Source: Adiantum capillus-veneris
Lineage: Eukaryota > Streptophyta > Polypodiopsida > Polypodiales > Pteridaceae
Reading direction: 5' to 3'
NCBI GenBank assembly: GCA_014529385.2
Contig: CM043959.1
Coordinates: 58,630,753-58,694,752, forward strand
DNA length: 64,000 bases
This document shows, one piece after another, positions 11,271 through 23,875 of the stretch. The notes under the pieces are model-generated. The model saw only the letters and a program-made list of their open reading frames with translations. It was not told the DNA's origin and made no database searches. Within the stretch, counting starts at the first letter, position 1; every line of letters starts with the position of its first letter. The position numbers and the translations under genes are program-made.

Positions 11271-12940
11271 AGATGTTACCAATGTGGAGTGATCAGGTTA
11301 TACCATTTCTCATCATTGGTTTGCTGCAATTTGAGAGACAACCATCAATTATTGAGCAATCTCAAACCTTAACACTGATTGCAACATGGTTATACAAGCA
11401 AGGACATGATGGCATACTCAGATTATGCATTGAGCCATCCAAAAAAGAGATCTTTTTGAAACAGGCTCATGTACAAACTATGTGTATCCATCTTTTTGAA
11501 ACAGGCTCATGTACAAACTATGTGTATCCATTATGCCAAAACACAATTATATCAGAGACTGATGTTATTTGGAGTGTATTGGCCTCACATGCAAAAAAGC
11601 ATACAAGAGTATGTTAGCCCATGTGATGCTTGTGCAAGAAACAATCCAATCGAACATGATATACTCTTCAAAACAGCCAACCGTCTCCAAGTGGCAAAGT
11701 ACATTGTGGAGTACTTAGAGCAAGGTGTTTTCCCAGAGAGCTTGAGTAGAGCAAGATTACGACCGATTCAACAAGAAGCTAAGAACTATGGCATTATTGA
11801 AAACCACCTTTATTGAAAAGGAATAGATGACAACTTAAGAATTTGTGTTGCCAAACATGAGTACCTGGCCATTCTTGAGCAAGCTCACGGTGGAGGACAC
11901 TTTTCAATAGACAAAACCGTGAAAGCAATATTGCTAGCAGGGATTTGGTAGCCTACCCTGTTCATGGATGCTGAATATTATGTTAAATGATGCTACGCTT
12001 ACTAACGCACTAAAGAACCAACGAGACATGATGACATGCCAATACGACCAAGTATGGAAACACGCACTTTGGCCAAATAAAAAATAGACTTTGTAGAGCC
12101 TATCTCAACACTGTCATATAGAATGCATGCTCATCAATACATTATAGTGGCAATGGATTATTTGACCAAATGGGTTGAAGATAAAGCAACACAAAAAAAT
12201 GATGCTAGAACCACAACACAATTCTTATAAGGGAACATTTTCATGCGGTATGGCCTTTCAATTGCAATTGTGAGTGATTGAGATACTCATTTTCTCAATG
12301 ACATGGTTGATTTTTTGTTGCATGAATTTATGATACTGCATTTTAAATAAGCTCCATATCACCCTCAAGCCAATGGATAAGTTGAGAGCATCGACAAAGT
12401 ATTGTGCACAATGCTCACAAAGATTGTCAGTGAATCTAAATCAGATGAGGAACAGTAGTTACATTCAACCATATTGGCATATCGGGCAACATATATAATG
12501 CCACAAAATACAAATCCTTTCAACTTAGTGTTTGGATAAATGCTATACTGCCTAGGGAATTCTTGATTCCTACACTACGCGTAGCTCAAAACATGGGATG
12601 GGTGGGGCATGAGCTCTTTAACAGACTAAACCAACTATTGTAGCTAGACGAGACAAGAATTCAAGCTGTTATAGCTATGTATGCGCAAAAATGACAAATG
12701 AAACAATTCCATGATCACCCTTCAAGTTGTTATAGCTATGTATGAGTCTACACCCTTAAGCAACACTCCAAAAAACTTAAAAAGTGGGCTAACGGTCCAT
12801 TTGTGATCAATGAAATGCCACTAGGTGGACCCGTCCAACTTGCAACATTAGAGGGAGAGGTGATTCTAATTGGATAAATGGTTGTAGATTGAAAAAGTAT
12901 CAACAACCTCTCACCGTGGACACACTGAAAAAGATACACT
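11271..12940 (+). pseudogene. gypsy integrase remnant with 40-bp tandem duplication
   Basis: The zinc-binding HHCC region is spread over about 11400-11960 (AHGGGHFSIDKT at about 11880-11915). The catalytic core shows IDFVEPIS near 12090, then YIIVAMDYLTKWVEDKAT (second Asp) at about 12140-12195. The block near 12340-12400 (APYHPQANG then VESIDK) carries the region of the final Glu. A perfect 40-bp direct duplication, 11451-11490 and 11491-11530, breaks the zinc-binding part. Many stops; inactive. Confidence 0.8.
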
Positions 12941-13004
12941 TAGTTAAGGAGCAATAGAAAAGAGTCCAAGCAAATAAATATCAAGCACAAAAGGAAGCTA
13001 AGTT

Positions 13005-13514
13005 ATGGAATTTAAAACAAAAGAAACAACATCAACCACCACCTCTTATTGTAGCAGTTCAAGTCGAGCAAACTTGACTTGGCGGTATGGATGTTTGGAC
13101 CGATGTCCGGCTAGCCGATGGAACAACCGAGAGATCACTTGTGAATATTGGAGCATGTGTCAATGCTATGTAGTATTCAACCTACTTAAAATGATCAGAA
13201 TCAATGATTGAAAAAACCCATATTGAACTTAAAGCGTCCAATTGGGAAGCCATGGTTAGTTTGGGAGGGACAAGCTAATGTCTCGATTAACATTGATGGA
13301 AACCACTGGCCTCATAAGTTCCACATTATGGCTGATACAAATCTCAACGAGCTCATCATTTTGGGAGTATCATGGATGCAAAATTACAAAGCTGTTCATG
13401 ATTGAAAGGATGACACACTCCATTATTATCTTAAGGACCAGTCTAATGTTACACCATTCACACAAACAGACCACATCTAGGCTGCACAAAAGGATTCCAT
13501 TGAATGTGAAATAG
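13005..13514 (+). pseudogene. second retropepsin-like region, downstream of integrase
   Basis: Across two frames the sequence reads DVRLADGTTERSLVNIGACV (about 13095-13155), then GQANVSINIDGNHWPHKFHIMAD and ILGVSWMQNYKAVHDW. The order 'D/N-x-G-A at the catalytic loop, then a beta-rich stretch, then ILG-x-x-(W/F)-(L/M)' is that of a pepsin-like retroviral protease. The catalytic Asp would be replaced by Asn (NIGA instead of DTGA/DSGA). A stop falls inside. It is distinct from the protease at 8478-8810. This is a motif reading; a domain search would be decisive. Confidence 0.45.
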
Positions 13515-14913
13515 GGGAAGAGTTGCTTGGTTTTACAACAAAAGTACCTACCAATAAACACACAAACATTATTAGCAAAGTTTGGATCCGAAAATCAATT
13601 ATGGTATCAAAACCGACTCGACTATGGATCTCAAAGACAATGCTTGTAATTTGATCCTCTGTCTCATAGCCAAACATATTTTCAATTGCCAAAACCAACA
13701 AACCTAACCAAAACCGACACCAGGACTTAAATTGACCAATTCAGGCTTCAACAAAACTAACTACAAATGGATTCCCAAATCCAAAGGAGCTATAAGAGAA
13801 ATCAACAACATCCAAATGGGAGTGGAAAAGGAAACCAACAAACAACCCGATCTTGTCGCAACCTTAAAAAAGAAACCTCAAATGGATCCCTAAAGTACAA
13901 ACCAATCATCTCTTGGCCACACAACAACTAATAAAAAAACCAACCGTTAAAGGAAGGGCATTCATGCTTGAGAAACTACTGCTCGGTAGACGCGTACAAG
14001 ATGAAACCTCGCCAAAAAAAACCATTGAACAGTTGGTTCAGTACCCCACCTCTTGCACAACATTGTGTTACCCAATGCATCTCTTCTCTAAGCATAATAG
14101 GGCCATGCTGCACGGCCTTGTATAGACACCTTGTTTTCACCCATGCACATGGCACGACCTTCATTTGGAGCGACTCAGAATGGAAAGAGCAAAGTAACAA
14201 CAATGGCTACAGTAGCTGACGTAGCAAATTGTAAGATATAAGGTTGGAAGATGTTAAGAGATTATGTGTACAATGTATATAATGTGTTTGAAGCTTAAAA
14301 TTTTTGTTTTTTGATAGCTTTTAGCAGATTTTTACTCTTATTTGACAAAGTATTGAGCCATAGCAATAGATTTGTATGGGCCAAATACCTCAAGTGAGAG
14401 TATGTATATACCAATGTGAGGAATAATTTTGGCAAATTTTTGGCCAAATAATCATCATTTTTAGTAAATTTCTTTGTTTTTTAACCTAATAATGATAAAA
14501 AATTAATAAGCAAAGCTAGGGATTTTGGATTCAACATCTGAAAGCATATGCCAAACCTGCAAAGCAAGAGGTTCAAGCATGACAAATATGGAATAATTTG
14601 ACACAAATCAACTTTTGGGCTAACGTCAAAAAAATCAGGTTTGCAAAATCAGGAGGAAATAACGACCATAAGCCCAAAGGACAAACCGTCTATCCACAAG
14701 TGGTATGCCATGAGAAATGTGGCCAACTAAGGTAAGTATGTACATTGCATTTGGGGTAGGCTGATCACGTATAGTCAAAATGGGCAAAAGACACCTCATT
14801 TGAATTTAGTCAGTTTGGAGAGAGAGCTACCGAGCTTGTTTGACCTAGAGCATAGTGCTACAATTCTGCCTACTACAGCCACACCAAACACCCACACTCC
14901 ACCAGATTGGTTA
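13515..14913 (+). other. gypsy post-pol spacer, no intact gene
   Basis: Short open pieces only (13913-14125 and overlapping frames). Nothing recognisable; AT-rich non-coding sequence from about 14230 to 14900. Confidence 0.4.
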
Positions 14914-16250
14914 GAATGCCTCACAGACAACCAAAGAAGCAATGGGAAGCACCTCCCTACCAAGTGATAGAAATTTCATCGAATGAGAAAGCTCATGTAT
15001 CACAGGAGGAGCTTGCTCAAATACGTGCAAATATTTCATTGGCCGATTTGAAGTAGTTGATGGTACTCGAGTGAAGACCACTATCTTCCCTAAAGAACTT
15101 TGGAATTTGCATCAGCAACAAGAAGTGATAGAAGGTACAAGGTGTCTCCAAATGGACACATTTTTTTGACTACTACAGCCGTGGGGTCCATATTTTTAGG
15201 GAGCGCATGAATGAATGTCCTCAATTCAATACAACGGAGAAGCGACCCTGATGGATAAGGATGGTGAGATGGTGAATGTCAAAATCACTTCAGATATGAT
15301 CAACCAAGCTTTACACCTACCGGCATGAACCACAACTTGTTGCTAAAGACAAAACCTGCAGATAATGACAAAGCTTTTGTCAAGCAGCAAGGACATAAAT
15401 TTACCTACCAGGATCTAATTACTCAGAAAGGGAATTTCCACTACGTCTTATAGCACAACATTTGAAAGTCCCAAAGCCACTCAGATACATTGAACCCAAT
15501 CTTCCCATTGCTGTGGTGATGGCCATCGGATTGTCAAAACAAAGAATGATTAGGTGTTATCTCAGCACCTATATTTTGAATAATCTGGTCGAAACAAACC
15601 TCAAGAACAATGACAAAAACAAAACATATATGAATGGGAGATCGGTGTTGACACGAATTGCATACCAGGATTTGGGAATGATTGATGAGCTACCTCCACC
15701 AGCCGAAACACAACTGGAGTTTCTACATAGGACGATATAGGTCAAAGTATGTGGTTAGGCTATTGGCAGGTACCTCAATAGTGCAACCCCCCAAGAAAAC
15801 AACAGGGAAAAGCTCTAGAAGGAAGAAATCGGATAGTGAAGAGGAGACATAGTCCAATATAAAGCTTAGTGGAGAAATCAAGCTAAAGAATAAGGACACT
15901 CCATCTGAGTACCAAACGTCTAAAGAGGAAGAAGACGATGAGGAAAAAGAAGAATACACATTCCACCTACGATGCCTAAAACGACGATCTTTTGAGCATA
16001 GAGGTTACATACCAATCTCTCAGACACGAAGGTCTATGGAAGATGCAGAAGCTCAAAGAGAGGAAATTCGCAGAAAGAACACTGATGAAGAAAAGGAAAA
16101 TTGGGGCGCTAAGGCGCATGATGAAGGGGAAGATGATGAAGACAAGCCGCTATTGGAGCAACGAAAGACGAAAAGATTGCAGAAGATCAAGCATTACAAA
16201 AGAAGAGCTGCCAAAGATGATTTGGAGATTTCTCCCATGAGTCCCAAAAT
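14914..16250 (+). pseudogene. 3' ORF of a large plant gypsy element, unknown function
   Basis: Starting at MPHRQPKKQWEAPPYQVIE the reading runs through several frames, including MNECPQFN, DKDGEMVNVKITSDMINQALHLP, a 92-aa open piece at 15462-15740 (PLRYIEPNLPIAVVMAI; LGMIDELPPPAETQLEFL) and acidic/basic charged tails to 16240. The motif 'elevated to a capsid-like N-terminal domain followed by a charged tail' occurs in the extra ORF of several large plant gypsy elements, often annotated as 'putative plant transposon protein'. That match is from memory of the pattern, so moderate confidence. Function unknown. Confidence 0.45.
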
Positions 16251-16300
16251 TTTATGTATCTTCATTATTTTTCCAAGGAGCCTTGTAAGTATTTGATAAT

Positions 16301-16980
16301 CTTTGGTTATAGTTGGGCAATCTCTTAGAAGTTGAGTCGTAAAGTCTGTAACGGAGTCTAAGTCCTGTAAAGTCGACCATTGGCCAAAAGAGCCCTTGTA
16401 AAAAGACTATTTTGTAAAGTGCAAAAAGGACACCTTATCATTATCAAGTTTTGAGTTTTGAAGCGTACGACTGAGAGCGGCTACTCTCTTGAAAATATTG
16501 TAATCATCATATCTTGAGGTATGGTAATCACATTTCAATTCCAAAACTTGCATTGTGTTCCTTGTCCATTTCTCTTTCATTCAAGTATATTCATTGTCGA
16601 TTTTGTGGTGATTTGTGACTATGTGTTAGTAGGCTAAATCTACTATTGAGTGCATTAATGATTGTTTTTTGACATTCCAACCATAGGAGAGTGTTCCTAG
16701 ACCCTAGAGGGACCTTTCTGGTATGCTCTATTATACTTTTCAAAACCTTGATCATGATGGATTGTGATTTTTGTACCTAACTTGGATTGCAATCAAACTT
16801 GATAGGTTAGTGACCCTAAGTGTCTTAGACCTCCTTCCAAAGTTTTGTAGCTTTTGAACATCGTTCGAGTGCCGAAATAGGTCAATGACTGAGTGTGGTG
16901 ACATAGGGCATATGCAGGTTGCTAGATTGTAGAGTGATAAATTTTCATGTGCTAGAGATATTGTCATTTCATACGTTCAC
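16301..16980. other. Non-coding stretch after the gypsy 3' ORF
   Basis: No coding region is supported. It may hold the gypsy 3' LTR, but I could not pair it with a 5' copy. Confidence 0.35.
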
Positions 16981-17860
16981 TTCTTGAGATTGACACCCTC
17001 AAAGAGTCTCTGTGTCCCATCTGAGTCTCTTCCTTGAGTATTGACATTATGCTAGTGCCAAAAAGCTATGCTATAGACATTCATTGAAGTGAGACCCGCT
17101 AGTAGCACAAAATTGTTTCTTTTTTTGCAAAGTCTATCTTTTGTAGACAGTGGTTTTGAGATGTAACTCCCAAAACGTATCCACATGATTTTGGCGGACT
17201 TGTATATGGGCCATCTTCAAAATTTGCCATTCCGTAAGGACTTTGCTTTTGGCATCACTTAAAAGAAAATTCTTTGTAATAGCAATCCTCAAAGCTTTCC
17301 AAGTCTTTGGAGCTTGACCTTGACTATGTAGGCTTTCCCACCATGGCTGATTTATGGAAGATTTTAAGATTCCAAGAAATCTTCATCTCCAAAAGAAGCA
17401 TCAAATTGTTGAATAAAGGCCATTACTTTGTCAGTTTCTCCGAAGGTTCCATCATAGGTAAGAAAGCCGATTTTATTTCCTCGCTCTTTGAATTTTTTCA
17501 ACTTACTCACCTCTTCCATGCCGCATAGATCCTCCCTTTAACCCTTCTCTTCTCTCTCTTGGGTGGCAAATCACTATCCTTCGAGTCAGAAGATGGTGGT
17601 GATGATGAAGAGGAAGAGGAGAAAGAAAGCGAAGATGGTGACTGCTTTCTTTGCTTCCTCTTACTTAAAGTTCTTTCTCCCTTCTTTGGATTGGCATGTG
17701 AGGGAGTACTTGAAGACTTACTCTTACTTTTGGGAGGAGTAGGTGACTGCCATGCCCGCGTTCTTCTTGGGGAAGCATCACTTCTAGAGGTAAGTGAAGG
17801 CTACATTAAAAACTTACAAATTTTAAAAGAAAAGGCTACATTACAAACTTACAAATCCTT
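16981..17860 (-). pseudogene. gag: gypsy gag fragment, minus strand, related to the one at 61.4-62.9 kb
   Basis: On the plus strand the text (e.g. 'cccaccatgg', 'tccgtaagga') runs parallel to 61800-62400: the same order of phrases is seen around 17155-17345 and 61803-61995, and again around 17398-17500 and 62076-62160. The minus strand reads as a gag capsid region with the AxxWW-type segment and continues into an acidic linker (17560-17640). The piece has no intact frame and no pol follows on this side. It is a truncated insertion of the same gypsy family that supplies the element at the end of the window, but clearly older. Confidence 0.65.
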
Positions 17861-17879
17861 GGGGATTCACAGATAAGGG

Positions 17880-18500
17880 TACATTATATTCTTAACAAAA
17901 CTTACAGATAAGGCTAGAGTCAACTTACTAAATGAGGAAGGGCTGATATAGCCTTAATACTTAGATTTTGTTTCATTTAATAAAACCCATAAACTTACCT
18001 TTTAGCTCGGGTGCAAGACCTTTGCACAACCTTGGAGGCTTATGAAGCTGACCCAGGGCTCACATAAAGCAAGTGTGTTCTACTTTAGACATGTGGCCTA
18101 GCTAAGCTTAGTAAATGAAGGCTAGAGTCAACTTACTAAATGAGGAAGGGCTGATATAACCTTAATATTTAGATTTTTTTATTGAATAAAAACCATAAAC
18201 TTACCTTTTAATCACTTAGCTCGGGTGCAAGACCTTTGCACAACCTTGGAAGCTTATGAAGCTGACATAAGGCTATAGTCTACCTGCTAACTTAGGACTT
18301 GCTAAATTAGGATAATATTTGGTAAAAAATAAAACTCACCCTTTGGGCTTTAAAACTTTCACCTCCTACACAAAACCTTAGCACAGTGCTTTGGAGGTGC
18401 TGATAAGCTGCTCCCAAAATCTACTAAATTTAGACAATTCGTGGCAAGTTAGAATTTCACCCTAAGGCTTTCCATACTTCGTACTTGGAGTCTAAGGGTT
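17880..18500. repeat. About 208-bp tandem duplication, degenerate
   Basis: The phrase 'gctagagtcaacttactaa' occurs at 17913 and again at 18121, each followed by the same roughly 130-150 bp including 'gggctgatata' and 'gcaagacctttgcacaacct'. A third, more diverged start is near 18260. No coding potential. Confidence 0.7.
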
Positions 18501-18835
18501 TATTCTAATGACTTGAACTTAGCATAATCATTTTATATTTTAGACTCCTATAGTTGGTCTCGGTCATCTCCTTTGTCCTACACCTTTGATCAAAGCTGTC
18601 CGAAAAAAATTATCCTTCCTTGACCTGTACCTATGACTAAGATAACTAGCTAGCAATTACCCTTTCTCTTTTATGGACTTCCCCTTTTGGTCCCAAGCCT
18701 TGACTGGTTGGTCCATTAGCACTGAATCAATTTCACTTGCTCTCTTTCTATTTTCCCTGGACTTAAGTGGACAATTTAAGTTGGAAAATACTTTGAGAAG
18801 GTTAGAAATTATTATTTATAACACCATTAATGGTT
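18501..18835. other. Non-coding stretch upstream of copia LTR
   Basis: No gene seen; probably the diverged 5' part of the copia LTR or flanking DNA. Confidence 0.3.
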
Positions 18836-19033
18836 TTTCAAGCCCTTTGTAATTTACTTCAAGTTTTAAGTGTAAATTCATTTGGTGATTTCGTTTCCAT
18901 GGACCTAGCCCACACTTGGGTGAATGATATATATCTTATGTATGCTCTCTCTCTCTCTCTCGTGTATGTTGTATATCTCTCCATTAAGTACACTACCTTG
19001 GTTGCTACTTAGTAACTCATTAATCCTCACAAT

Positions 19034-19044
19034 TGGTATTAGAG
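19034..19044 (+). promoter_or_regulatory. copia primer binding site
   Basis: TGGTATTAGAG follows the LTR end by two bases and differs at one position from the usual plant tRNA-iMet complement TGGTATCAGAG. Confidence 0.65.
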
Positions 19045-19084
19045 AAAGATTTACTAGTAGCTAATGCATATTAAGAAAAGTATT

Positions 19085-22000
19085 CCTTGAATTGAGTGGG
19101 AGTGATGGAAGGAGAGGGTAAGTTCAAGATTGAGAAGTTGGATGGCAATAACTTCCAAAATTTCTAGATGTAGATTGAAGATTATCTCTACCAAAAGGAT
19201 TTATCACTGGGAGACCTTGCAAAGAAGCTTGCAAGAAGCTTGGAACTTCCATGAGCGAAAGGTGTTGGGAACAGTTTGGCTTTACTTGCGTCAATGGTGG
19301 CATTCAATATTTTGGAAATGAAAAACACGGGGGACTTGATATAGTCCCTTGATGGCCTCTATGAGAAACCATTTGTATCAAAACAAGGCATTTCTCATGA
19401 AGCTCTTCTTCAACTTAAAAATGGTATTAGAGAATGGTTCAGTTGTAGAACACTTGAATGACTTCAATACCAACATAAACTTTTATCGATGAAAATCAAC
19501 TTCAATGATGAAGTCCAAGCTCTTCTAATACTATCCTCTTTGCTTGATAACTATGATAGTCTTGTGATGGCCAATAAACACTCCCAAACTTGATGATGTT
19601 GTGGGTGTTCTCTTAAGCGAGAAATTATGAAGGATAAGCATAGGAGAAAACATCAAGTGCTACATTATCAGTAGAAATGAGAGGAAGATCAAAGGATTAT
19701 TAATCACCCAAGGCATCGCAATTCACAGATAAAGTTAGCTCTAGAGTGTCTGAACTATGACAAGAAGGACAACGTCAAAAAGGATTGTTGGTCCAAGAAG
19801 AAGAAAGACTTGGAATCTCAAAGAAATCAAGCCAACATTGGGGGAGGCCAACATGGTAGGCAAAGTAAAGCAAGATGCTATAATTCTTTCATCAAACAAT
19901 GTGTCAAACTCTTGGGTAGTAGACTCTGAGGCTTCATTTTATACAACACCTCACAAGAAGTATTTCCAAGATTACACCAAAGGTAATTTTGAGTATGCTA
20001 GGCATGTTCCCTCTCTTAATAGAAACATAATCTCTATAGGTCAATTGGATGATGAAGGCCATGTCGTTGCATTTGGAAACAAACGATGGAAGGACTTGAA
20101 AGGATCTTTGGTTGTGCAAAGGGAGACAAGGTGGGCACACCACTTGTTCATGGTTAGCACACGATTTTCCATATGTGTAATATCTATGAACATTGATGGT
20201 ACGTCATGGCACTATTGGCTTGGGCACATGAGTGCCAAAGGAATATAAAACCTTCAATCAAAGAAACTTCTACCAGGTTTGAAGGAAGTAGAGACTTGAA
20301 GCTTTGTGAGACTATGTTTTTGGAAAGCAAAGGATGGTAAAAAATCTTAAAGTAGGAAATGAAAGAAAAGGCAAAAAGCTATAATTGGTTCATTTTGATG
20401 TATGGGATCCTACTAGTATACCATCTCTCGCTAGCTCATTGTATTATGTGACATTTATAGATGAAATGACTAGAAAGACATGGGTTTATCTAGACAAATA
20501 AATCCACTCTATTTTCTATATTTCGAAGGTGAAAAGAATTTGTGGAAAATGAAGTAGTTACTGAGCTAAAATGCCTTAGTATTGTTGCCAAGTATTTGAA
20601 AGCTTTTGTGCTAGCAATGGCATTCAAAGACAGAAAACAACACCAAGGACAACTCAACAAAAGTGATTTTTAGAAAGGATGAGCATGACAATCATAGAGT
20701 GACTAAGAATCATGAGGCTACATGCAGGTTTTCTTCTTGAACTTTGGGAAGAAGCACTAAGTACATCATCTACTTGATAAACCAAACATCCTGAACAACA
20801 TTGGACAGAGGAATTTGAGAAGAGGCGAGGACAAGTGAAAAGGTAAACCATGATCTTTTTTTCAAATTATTTGGATGTAAACCCTTCATGCACCTAAAAA
20901 AAAGTCTAAAGTCTAAGTTATATGCAACGTCCAAGAAATTCTTCTCATGGGCTACGAAAAAGAAAACTTTGGGTATTGCCTTATGGGATCTTTAAGATGG
21001 TAATATATTTAAGAGTAGAGATGTTATTTTCAATGAGCATATACATACAAAGATTTAAGAGTAGAGATGTTATTTTCAATGAGCATATACATACAAAGAT
21101 TTTTTGGAAAGAAAACAAACAAAGAATGAGGGTGATCAATACATGGAGCTTGAGGAAAAAGACTTAAAGAATACAAGTGGTGATAACTTACAACAATGCC
21201 AAGATGAGGAAACTCAACCTATACCCCAAAGATCTACGAGAGCTAGTAGACCTCCAGAGAGATTCATTCCTTCCTTTAATCATCTCTTGTTCATAAATCC
21301 TAAAGAGCTAGTGTCATATGAAGAAGCCATGCAACATGATTCCTTGGACCAAGAGCATGCAAGTAGAGATGGAATCATTTCATGGAGATCAAACTTGGAA
21401 ATTGGTTGATTTTTCTAAAAGTAAATGGGTACTACAAAATAAATTGATGTACAAATTGGGGAGGAAAAAAGTTTCGGCTTGTGGTGGTGAAGGAGTTTTC
21501 TCAAAATAAAGGTGTTAATTTTTAATGAAATATTTTCTTCTGGTGTGAAATTGACTTGTTTTAAGCCTTGTGGTTGCTCAAGATTTGAATCTTGAGCAAC
21601 TGGATGTAAACACAATTTTTTCTCATGGCAACTTAGAGGAGTAGATTACATGCTTCAATGAAGAGGTATGAAGGAAAAGGTAAGGAGAAAATGGTATGCA
21701 AGTTGAGAAAGAGCTTGGATTAAAGCCAATATCAAGGAAATGGTACCTCAATATAATTGATGGATGCTAGACAATGGATTCAAATGATGGAAATCAAATC
21801 ACCATGTGTATACACAAAGAATACACAAAGAATTTGGAGGATGGAAAATACACCATTCTAATACTGTATGTTGATGTCATGCTAATTGCAAGTGCTAACA
21901 TTTAAGATACAAAAGAGCTAAACGAAGAAATTATTTTCAATGAAAGATTTAGGTGCTACAAAATGAATAATATGAAAATATCAAGGAATAAGTCAAAGAA

Positions 22001-22800
22001 GACATTAGCACTATCTCAACATGATTATATCAAGAAGTTACTAGAAAGGTTTGCAATGAAAAATGCAAAACCAATTTTTACACCTTTGGCTAGTTACTTT
22101 AGACTAAAAAAGGATATGTGTCCAAAGACACAGGAGAAGATAGTTTTTATGTCTATAGTTCCATATGCTATAGCATTAGATTCTCTCATGTATACTATGG
22201 TTTGGACAATGATAAATATTACACATGCAGTGGGAGTTATGAGTAAGTTCATGGAGAACCCAAGTAAAGATTGTTGGCGAGATGTGAAATGAATGCTTAG
22301 GTATCTAAAAGAGACAACCACAAATGCCTTATGTTTTTGAAGCACTGCCATTTCTTTGCAAGGATATGTTGTTATAGATACGATAGGCAATAAAGATACT
22401 CAAAGAAGCACTATAGGGTACATCTTCACCATTGGAGACACACCACTAAGTTGGGCTTCAAAGGTGCAAAAAGTAGTCTCACTATCAGCTACCACACAAA
22501 GCAAAATATGTATCTCTTACAAAGGCTAGCAAAAGGATTTTATGGCTTCATAGATTTTTGGAGGAGCTTGGATATAAGCAAAGAAAATTGTGATAGTTAC
22601 AACACAAATCACCTTGCAAAGAATTTAATCTTTCACTCAAGAACAAAGCTTATAGAAGTGAAGAATCACTTCATACATACTCTTTTGGAAGAGGAGCAAG
22701 TAAATCCTGGAAAGGTGCACACAAGCTAGAATTGTACAAATATGTTGACAAAAGTGGTTAACAAGGAGAAGTTGAGCTTTCTCTCATCTTTGATTAGTAT
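19085..22800 (+). pseudogene. copia gag-pol polyprotein remnant
   Basis: Gag begins near 19105 with KFKIEKLDGNNFQNF, the plant copia start. The protease neighbourhood is NSWVVDSEASFYTTPHKKYF (19908-19970); the catalytic D-S-G/T is seen as DSE, so Gly is lost. GAG-pre-integrase is seen as WHYWLGHMSAKGI (about 20205-20247). Integrase pieces follow from 20380 to 20930. RT pieces include SYEEAMQHDS, a YVDVMLIA version of the YVDD active site near 21868-21895, and KISRNKSKKTLALSQHDYIKKLL in the 22-kb piece. RNase H is frame-shifted at 22440-22720. There are many stops. A 46-bp tandem duplication lies at 21009-21100. Confidence 0.85.
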
Positions 22801-23223
22801 TCGAGAATAAGAAGCCAGAATGGAAATAAGTCACACATTTGGTAGAGATCAGTGGCCAAGTGGAAGATTGCTAAGTATAAAGCCCAATTTAGTCTTGTAG
22901 TTCTCATTCTAAGAAACATAAATTTGTAGGACCCCTGTTATGAGGAGAATCCATCGTGTGTGAGAAAAAGCACTGACCAAAAAACCAAAACTCCACCAGG
23001 ATATTCCTTTTCATGTAGAAATATATTGGGCGGATAGCGGTTAAAAAATGACAAAAAAGGAGTGAATAGATACATGGTTGGTGGTCGGTGGACTATTGTC
23101 TATGGGGCGAGTGGTTGGTGGTAGGCATTCGATGGCTAATGGGTGGCATTCAATAGCTAGTGGGTGGCATTCAACAGCCAATGGGTGGCGCAACAACCGA
23201 TGGTGGTTGATTTTGAGTGGAGT
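22801..23223. other. copia 3' non-coding region
   Basis: No intact ORF. Contains a short tandem repeat of 'gggtggcattcaa' (about 23100-23190). The solo LTR target begins at 23219. Confidence 0.4.
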
Positions 23224-23800
23224 TGTCATAAAATCTAATATCTAACCAACCCAAATGATTTTCTCATATTAAATTGATCACTTAATGTGGGAGAATAAAT
23301 GGGAACAAGTGTTAAGATATAGATATGTGCTTATAGATCTATCTCAACACGGGGCCAATAGTAAAGGGGCCCAAATGGGAGATGGTCTATCAAGAGCAAG
23401 GCTAACCAATGGAGCATAAGACCTTAGGGTTAGCTTCATTGAAGACCTCCAATAATGTGTGTAAAAGTCCTTTGACCTTAGGTAAGCTAGGGCTGAGCTT
23501 GAGGTGGGAACCCGGCCCAAGCTCAAGGTGCTTGTCATGCTTGAGGTGCTTGTCATGCTTGAGGTGCTTGATTAAAATGCTTGAGGTGCTTGACTGGCTC
23601 CATGCTTGAGGTGCTTGACTTGGTGCATGATTAAGGTGCTTGAGGTGCCTTGAGAAGCTTGCCTGAGATGCTTGTGGGAACACCCCCTACTTCAAGTGCT
23701 TAGTCATGCTTGATGACTAAGGGGCTTGCTCATCCAAATTCAAAAAGATCCCTACAAGGAGGGGGGCGAGCCTACAAGGGGGGGGGGGGGTATGAGAGAG

Positions 23801-23875
<75 letters not shown>

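Larger units (their letters stand above)
5857..16300 (+). mobile_element. Degenerate Ty3/gypsy retrotransposon with extra 3' coding regions
   Basis: The order of domains on the plus strand is gag (5857 on), protease-like (8478-8810), reverse transcriptase (9966-10637), RNase H (about 10860-11230), integrase (about 11270-12560), a second protease-like stretch (about 13050-13480) and a further ORF block (14914-16250). Protease-RT-RNase H-integrase order defines Ty3/gypsy. Every block is broken by stops or frameshifts, so the copy is dead. Its internal region of more than 10 kb is long for the superfamily and matches the large plant gypsy types that carry extra ORFs. LTRs were not located. Confidence 0.8.
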
